Positions 59,490-64,000 of a stretch of DNA of 64,000 nucleotides are shown one piece after another. The translations under genes and the position numbers were made by a program. Within the stretch, counting starts at the first letter, position 1, and each line of letters starts with the position of its first letter. Source of the stretch: Streptomyces sp. NBC_00576 (GTDB lineage Bacteria; Actinomycetota; Actinomycetes; Streptomycetales; Streptomycetaceae); contig NZ_CP107780.1 in NCBI RefSeq assembly GCF_036345175.1, forward strand, positions 9,548,001 through 9,612,000, given 5' to 3'. The notes beneath the pieces were generated by a model that was not told the DNA's origin, searched no databases, and saw only the letters and a list, made by a program, of their open reading frames with translations.

Positions 59490-60521
59490 GTGGACGAGGC
59501 CGGTTCGGCACGCGGCCGGGACGGCGCAAGCAAGCGCCCGCGGCTGGAGGACGTGGCCGCCCGCGTGGGCGTGTCCACCGCGTCCGTCTCCCTGGTGCTG
59601 CGCGGAGTGGCCGGCCCCAGCGAGCGCACCCGGCAGCGCGTCCTGAAGGCCGCTGCGGACCTCGGCTACCAGGTCGACCGCACCGCCAGCCTCCTGGCCA
59701 GCAGGCGCACCCGGCTGCTCGGCGTCATGGTCGACATCCACAGCCCCTTCCACGCCGAACTGGTCGAGCATCTGCACACGGCCGCCGAGGATGTGGGGTA
59801 CGACCTCGTGCTCAGCACCCAGACCCGCACCCGCGACGAGCGCACCGCCGTCGAGACGCTGCTCGCCTTCCGTAGCGAGGCCCTGATCCTGCTCGGCCCG
59901 ACCGCCCCTGCTGACACACTCGCCGCCCTCGACCGCAAGGCGCCCGTCATCGCCGTCGGCCGCCGGATCGCCGGCGCCGAGCTGGACGTCGTACGCAGCG
60001 CCGACGAGGCCGGCGTCGGCCAGATAGTCGACCACCTGGTGTCGCTCGGCCACCGCGCGATCACGTACGTCGACGGCGGCAGCGGCGTGATCTCCACCGA
60101 CCGGCGCCGCGGCTACCGTGCCGCCATGCGACGGCACGGCCTGGACGCGCACATCAAGGTGCTGCGCGGCGACCACACCGAAGCGGCGGGCGAGCGCGCG
60201 GCCCGCCACCTCATTGACGGCGATGCGCTGCCCACCGCTGTCGTCGCGTACAACGATCAGTCCGCGATCGGCGTCCTGGCCGCCCTCTCGCGGGCGGGTG
60301 TAGATGTCCCGGGCGAGGTATCGGTGGTCGGTTACGACGACGACGCGCTCTCCCGGCTGAGCTGCTTCAACCTGACGACCGTCAGCCAGAATGCGCGTGA
60401 GCAGGCCCGGCACGCGGTGACCGCCGCCGTCGAACGCCTCGACCAGGGCCGTACGGAGTCCCGTGAGGTCGTGCTGAATCCGCGTCTCGTCCTGCGGGGC
60501 ACGACCGCCGAACGCAGCTGA
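59490..60521 (+). CDS. LacI-family regulator of the inositol locus
   Basis: 343 residues from the GTG at 59490, which has GGGAGG 6 bases upstream; a GTG at 59448 without a ribosome site is less likely. The helix-turn-helix reads LEDVAARVGVSTASVSLVLR and the sugar-binding domain includes SDEAGVGQIVDHLVSLGH-like and PTAVVAYNDQSAIGVLAAL segments. It is divergent from the importer, and the identical palindrome at both iol promoters makes it the likely repressor. The central CG palindrome suits LacI-family proteins. Confidence 0.92.
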   Translation: MDEAGSARGRDGASKRPRLEDVAARVGVSTASVSLVLRGVAGPSERTRQRVLKAAADLGYQVDRTASLLASRRTRLLGVMVDIHSPFHAELVEHLHTAAEDVGYDLVLSTQTRTRDERTAVETLLAFRSEALILLGPTAPADTLAALDRKAPVIAVGRRIAGAELDVVRSADEAGVGQIVDHLVSLGHRAITYVDGGSGVISTDRRRGYRAAMRRHGLDAHIKVLRGDHTEAAGERAARHLIDGDALPTAVVAYNDQSAIGVLAALSRAGVDVPGEVSVVGYDDDALSRLSCFNLTTVSQNAREQARHAVTAAVERLDQGRTESREVVLNPRLVLRGTTAERS

Positions 60522-61012
60522 CTGAAGTGTCAGAATCTTGACGGTCGCACTTCTGACGAATAGGGGTCGCCGTGCTGCGCTCCGCGGCCCGGTCGGGGCG
60601 ACCGCCGCGAACCGGATCACGATCGAGGAACGGACCGTCCTGGACACCTGGTTGCGCGGGCGTTCGTGCGAAGCGGTGCTCGGACTCCCCGATCACCATG
60701 TGTTCGGCGGTGTCAGCTCCGTCGACGGACCGGCGATCTCCTTGCGGCCGCACGCCAACAACTGCGTGGGTCCGGCCGGGAGTCGGCGCCCTGAACCGGC
60801 GCCCCGGGCGCCCGTCGCCGCGCCGCCTGCGGCGAGGTGGGAGGCGCGGTGTACGGAGGGCGGGCGCACGCTCGCCATGGCCCGGATGCCGCTGTTCCGG
60901 ACGACCCTCGCCTTCCTCGGCATCTGGAACGACTACATCTGGCCCCTGGTTGTCATGATCGACCTGCTGGTACGGCGGGGGCGACGAAGATGTGGCGGCA
61001 GCGGACCTCCGA
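60522..61012. other. 491-base region without an intact gene
   Basis: Codon-position bias is weak and no open frame has a convincing start. The only recognisable coding trace is a sugar-permease fragment at 60877-60969. A loose inverted repeat, GTCAGAA at 60529-60535 and TTCTGAC at 60552-60558, follows the LacI stop and may be a weak terminator. Confidence 0.6.
60877..60969 (+). pseudogene. Relic of a MalG-type sugar ABC permease
   Basis: In one frame this reads MARMPLFRTTLAFLGIWNDY then IWPLVVMIDLL, which matches the fifth-to-sixth membrane segment of MalG-type permeases (compare TVATWNNYFLPLIMLKD in the permease at 40629-41579). Nothing before or after in that frame looks like a permease, and a few residues normally present between the Pro-Leu and the Trp-Asn are missing. 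I read it as the residue of a deleted importer gene. Confidence 0.65.
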
Positions 61013-62203
61013 TTACCGGAACGCAGCCTGCCCCGTCAGGGCCTGGCCGATCATCAGGGTGTGCATCTCGACGGTGCCCTCGTAGGTGAGGATCGACTCC
61101 AGGTTGTTGGCGTGCCGGATCACCGGGTACTCCAGGGAGATGCCGTTCGCGCCGAGGATCGTACGGGCGGTGCGGCAGATCTCCAGTGCGGCGCGGGTGT
61201 TGTTGAGCTTGCCGAAGCTGACCTGTTCGGGGCGCAGGCCCCGGTCGTCCTTGGCCCGGCCGAGATGGAACGCCAGCAGGGTGCCCTTGGCCAACTCCAG
61301 CGCCATGTCGGTCAGTTTGGCCTGGGTCAGCTGGAAGGAGCTGATCGGACGGTCGAACTGGACCCGGTCGCCCGCATAGGCCAGTGCCGTCCGGAAGGCT
61401 GAGCGGGCGGCGCCCATCGCGCCCCAGGCGATGCCGTACCGGGCCTCGTTGAGGCAGGACAGGGGGCCCTTTAGCCCTCGTACCGCCGGCAGGACGGCCG
61501 TACCGGGCAGCCGTACGGAGTCGAGGACCAGCTCGCTGGTCACCGACGCGCGCAGCGACATCTTGTGCTTGATGGGATGCGCCGCGAATCCGGGGGTGTC
61601 GGTGGGTACGACAAAGCCGCGGACCCCGTCCCCGGTGCGGGCCCAGACCATCGCCACGTCGGCGACCGAGCCGTTGGTGATCCACATCTTGCGGCCGTCC
61701 AGGACCCAGTCGTCGCCGTCGCGGCGGGCGGCGGTCCGCATGCTTCCCGGGTCGGAGCCGGAGTCGGGCTCCGTGAGGCCGAAGCAGCCGATGGCGGTAC
61801 CGGCGGCGAGCCGGGGCAGCCACTCCTCCTTCTGCTCCTCGGACCCGAAGGCGTGGATCGCGTACATGGCCAGCGAGCCCTGGACGGAGACCAGGGACCG
61901 CAGTCCGGAGTCGGTCGCCTCCAGTTCGAGACAGGCGAGGCCGTAGTCGACGGCGCTCATCCCCGCACAGCCGTAGCCCTCCAAGTGCATGCCCAGCAGG
62001 CCGAGTTCACCGAGTTCCTTGGTGAGCCCGCGAATGTCCTCGACGGCTCCCTGTTCGAACCACTCGGCGATGTACGGCTCCACGCGCCGGTCGCAGAAGG
62101 TGCGGACGGTGTCGCGGACGGCACGCTCGTCCGGGGTCAGCAGGCTGTCGATCTCGATGAGGTCGAGCGGATCGGCCGGGCGGCCGGGGTGCGGTGCGTG
62201 CAT
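61013..62203 (-). CDS. Acyl-CoA dehydrogenase, glutaryl-CoA dehydrogenase-like
   Basis: 396 residues from the ATG at 62203 with TGGAG upstream. Motifs include FGLTEPDSGSDPGSMRT and RKMWITNGSVADVAMVWART, and the C-terminal ILGANGISLEYPVIRHANNL and TYEGTVEMHTLMIGQALTG, which follow the GcdH pattern (catalytic Glu in TYEGT). GcdH oxidises and decarboxylates glutaryl-CoA from lysine or aromatic breakdown. It sits at the end of a catabolic cluster with an alcohol dehydrogenase and an acyl-CoA synthetase, suggesting a dedicated acid-degradation route. Substrate inferred. Confidence 0.9.
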   Translation of the reverse strand: MHAPHPGRPADPLDLIEIDSLLTPDERAVRDTVRTFCDRRVEPYIAEWFEQGAVEDIRGLTKELGELGLLGMHLEGYGCAGMSAVDYGLACLELEATDSGLRSLVSVQGSLAMYAIHAFGSEEQKEEWLPRLAAGTAIGCFGLTEPDSGSDPGSMRTAARRDGDDWVLDGRKMWITNGSVADVAMVWARTGDGVRGFVVPTDTPGFAAHPIKHKMSLRASVTSELVLDSVRLPGTAVLPAVRGLKGPLSCLNEARYGIAWGAMGAARSAFRTALAYAGDRVQFDRPISSFQLTQAKLTDMALELAKGTLLAFHLGRAKDDRGLRPEQVSFGKLNNTRAALEICRTARTILGANGISLEYPVIRHANNLESILTYEGTVEMHTLMIGQALTGQAAFR

Positions 62204-62309
62204 CGGAACTCCAGAGTCGGAAGGCGCGGGGCAGGAGAAGGGGAGGGAGGAGGCCGCCGGTCGGGGGAGTAGGACCGGCGGCCTCCGGCTGGGCGCAGGC
62301 CGCTCGCCG

Positions 62310-63428
62310 CTACGAGCCGGCCGTCGGGCTGATGACGAAGTTGCTGAAGCCGCCGTTGCGCTGGGCGATCCCGCTGATGGCCTCGTTGACCTGGTCCAGC
62401 GGATAGACATGGTGTTCCAGCGGGCCGAGGTCGAGCAGTCCCGCCTCCACCAGGTCGGCCATGGCCTGGCCCTCGCCGGAGGTGAACCAGGCCGATCCGA
62501 TCAGACTCAGCTGCTGGTCCATCATCCGGTGGACGTCGACGGGCACGTCACCGGCGATGGCACCGATGTCCACCGCGGTGCCGCCGCGCGCCAGCGCCCG
62601 CATTCCGGCGCGGAACGTCTCGTGCGGGGCGCCCGGGCCGAGCGCGTCGATGTAGATGTCGACGCCGTACCCGTCGGTCTCGTCGCGGATCCACTCGTCG
62701 AGCGGGCCGTCGTTCAGGGAGTGCAGCCGCAGCCGGCCGGCCCCCAGCTTGCCGACCTGGTCGAGGAGCCCCTGGTCGCGCCCGGTGCCGTACACGTGTG
62801 TCAGGCCCAGGGCGGGGGCGAGGAGCGCGGCGCCGATGCCGAGGGTGCCGCTGATGCCGTTGACCAGGACCGATCTGCCCGGTCCGGCGCCGGCCTTGCG
62901 GAGGGCGGAGTACATGGTGCCGAGGTAGCCGAAGCGGGCGGCGGCCTCGAAGGACAGTGCGTCCGGCAGCTTCACCAGGGAGTAGCCGGGCGCGATCATG
63001 AACTCGGCGAGGCCGCCCTGATAGCGGTCGAGCAGGCCGAGGGCGGTGGCGGAGAAGCCGAAGTACCCGGCGAAGGCGTAACTGGCGCAGTTGATCGAGT
63101 CGTTGTTGCGACACGACTTGCACGACCCGCAGTGGCGGCCCGGGTTGACGTACACCCGGTCGCCCACGGCGAACCCCTCGACGCCGTCACCGACCGCCTC
63201 GACGACACCGGCGGGGTCGAGCCCGAAGATCGCGGGGAGGGTCGGCAGGGGGCTGTGCGGGAACCAAGTGGTCCACATGTTCAGGATGTTGGCGAGATTC
63301 GGCACGATGTTGACGGCGTGGACGGCCACGCGGACGTCGCCGGGACCCGGCTCGGGGACGGGGAGTTCCTCCAGCCGCATCGGCTCGCCGACGTGGTGCA
63401 TCCGCGCGGCTCGCATGGTCGCACTCAT
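62310..63428 (-). CDS. Zinc-binding alcohol dehydrogenase (MDR)
   Basis: 372 residues. The structural zinc loop is present as GRHCGSCKSCRNNDSINC, and the nucleotide-binding Rossmann segment includes VLVNGISGTLGIGAALLAPA. The usual catalytic zinc Cys near residue 40 is replaced (AVNIVPNLANILN), so only the structural zinc may be kept. The reaction is unknown; it probably handles an alcohol, aldehyde or enoyl substrate in the same route as the neighbouring acyl-CoA enzymes. It precedes the dehydrogenase by 106 bases. Confidence 0.87.
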   Translation of the reverse strand: MSATMRAARMHHVGEPMRLEELPVPEPGPGDVRVAVHAVNIVPNLANILNMWTTWFPHSPLPTLPAIFGLDPAGVVEAVGDGVEGFAVGDRVYVNPGRHCGSCKSCRNNDSINCASYAFAGYFGFSATALGLLDRYQGGLAEFMIAPGYSLVKLPDALSFEAAARFGYLGTMYSALRKAGAGPGRSVLVNGISGTLGIGAALLAPALGLTHVYGTGRDQGLLDQVGKLGAGRLRLHSLNDGPLDEWIRDETDGYGVDIYIDALGPGAPHETFRAGMRALARGGTAVDIGAIAGDVPVDVHRMMDQQLSLIGSAWFTSGEGQAMADLVEAGLLDLGPLEHHVYPLDQVNEAISGIAQRNGGFSNFVISPTAGS

Positions 63429-63564
63429 GGTGTCTCCTGGGTGTGGGTGGTGGAGAGGCCGCCGGTGGCGCCGGCGCCTCTCTCGCGTGCGGGGACGTGG
63501 GGGAGGGGGAGGGAGGGATGGGATGCGATGCGCGTGGGGGAGAACCGTGGGTGGAGGTGCGGTG

Positions 63565-64000
63565 TCAGTCGTCGAGCAGGGTCGTCAGCCGCTGCCGCTG
63601 GAGCTTCCCGGTCGCCCCGCGGGGCAGTGCCGGTACGACGCACAGGCGCCGGGGCCACTTGTGCCGGGCGAGCCGGCCGTCGAGGTGGGCGCGGATGTCG
63701 TCGAGGGTCGGTTCACCGGCGTCCGGGACGAGGAAGGCGGTCACGACCTCGCCCCAGACCTGATCGGGTGTCCCGGACACCGCGACCTCGACGACACCGG
63801 GAAGGTCGGCCAACGCATTCTCGACCTCGGCGGGATCGACGTTCTCACCACCGGTGATGATGGTGTCCTTGACCCGCCCCACGACCTCCAGCCGCCCGCG
63901 TACGTCGATGCGCCCCCGGTCCCCGGTGTGGAACCAGCCCCCGGAATCAGCGACGGGCCATGATCCGCCGACGGACCAGTACGACGCCGCGACCGACGGA
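63565..64000 (-). CDS. AMP-dependent acyl-CoA synthetase, C-terminal part (cut by window end)
   Basis: The frame is open to the window edge, about 145 residues. It starts in the hinge region WFHTGDRGRIDVRGRLEVVG, then RVKDTIITGGENVDPAEVE, and ends with the AMP-binding C-terminal domain where KWPRRL and RGATGKLQR include the catalytic Lys. The missing N-terminal adenylation domain lies beyond 64000. The enzyme activates a carboxylic acid to its CoA ester and heads the small catabolic group with the alcohol and acyl-CoA dehydrogenases. Confidence 0.92.
   Translation of the reverse strand, partial: PSVAASYWSVGGSWPVADSGGWFHTGDRGRIDVRGRLEVVGRVKDTIITGGENVDPAEVENALADLPGVVEVAVSGTPDQVWGEVVTAFLVPDAGEPTLDDIRAHLDGRLARHKWPRRLCVVPALPRGATGKLQRQRLTTLLDD

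Noticed and set aside
60538..61089. 183-codon plus-strand frame after the second LacI gene
   Set aside because: Only ~30 residues look like a real protein (permease relic); the rest has no family features and it runs over the convergent dehydrogenase end.
1..64000. CRISPR arrays, tRNA or rRNA genes, insertion sequences, prophage or biosynthetic megasynthase genes
   Set aside because: None seen on either strand: no regular spacer arrays, no cloverleaf-like sequence noticed, no transposase or integrase motifs.

Overview
The window is high-GC (about 70% or more by eye) with strong G/C preference at third codon positions, many GTG/TTG starts, 4-base start/stop overlaps (ATGA, GTGA) and gene families typical of Streptomyces (DUF6213, DUF6777-like, MurT/GatD, LytTR systems, a TTA-containing LuxR regulator). 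I read it as a chromosomal segment of a Streptomyces species. I see no tRNA, rRNA, IS element, prophage or CRISPR array.

Layout. 1-1930: 3' end of a urease operon (ureF end, ureG, ureD). 2129-5653: secreted tripeptidyl-peptidase-like hydrolase, NAD-dependent epimerase, PlsC-type acyltransferase. 5753-8449: an arginine/ornithine catabolic unit (Lrp regulator, DDAH-superfamily guanidino hydrolase, RocD). 8549-12742: LytTR response regulator, small membrane protein, solute:sodium symporter and LytS-type kinase in one operon. 12779-16354: small membrane protein, Ser/Thr kinase and a secreted protein with a PASTA-like domain. 16433-21477: CtaG-like protein, 6-phosphofructokinase, the lipid II amidation pair murT-gatD, and peptide deformylase. 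21543-27440: TetR/acyl-CoA dehydrogenase divergon, DUF6213 protein, aldehyde dehydrogenase, NUDIX hydrolase, ATP-dependent DNA ligase. 27641-34745: XRE-cupin regulator, quinone-oxidoreductase/two-subunit acyl-CoA dehydrogenase operon, secreted phosphodiesterase-like protein, secreted phosphodiester glycosidase, DUF779 protein.

34858-43797 is a carbohydrate utilisation locus: a secreted GH30 enzyme that looks like endo-beta-1,6-galactanase, a GH42 beta-galactosidase, an ABC importer (lipoprotein plus two permeases, no ATPase) and a divergent LacI regulator, with two perfect palindromic operators between regulator and importer. I infer that type II arabinogalactan is cut outside, imported, and hydrolysed inside. 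44254-46617 is a large LuxR regulator with two TTA codons. 46720-60521 is a myo-inositol catabolic locus (iolC, an aldolase-like barrel, iolB, iolD, mmsA/iolA, a dehydrogenase, two TIM-barrel isomerase-like proteins) with its own ABC importer and a LacI regulator; the same 19-bp operator occurs at both promoters. 60877-60969 holds a relic of a sugar permease. 61013-64000 holds a glutaryl-CoA-dehydrogenase-like enzyme, a zinc alcohol dehydrogenase and the C-terminal end of an acyl-CoA synthetase cut by the window edge.

Two families of dispersed intergenic repeat recur: an 88-bp element present twice (one copy inside the urease operon) and a short GC-hairpin element present four times, mostly at gene 3' ends.
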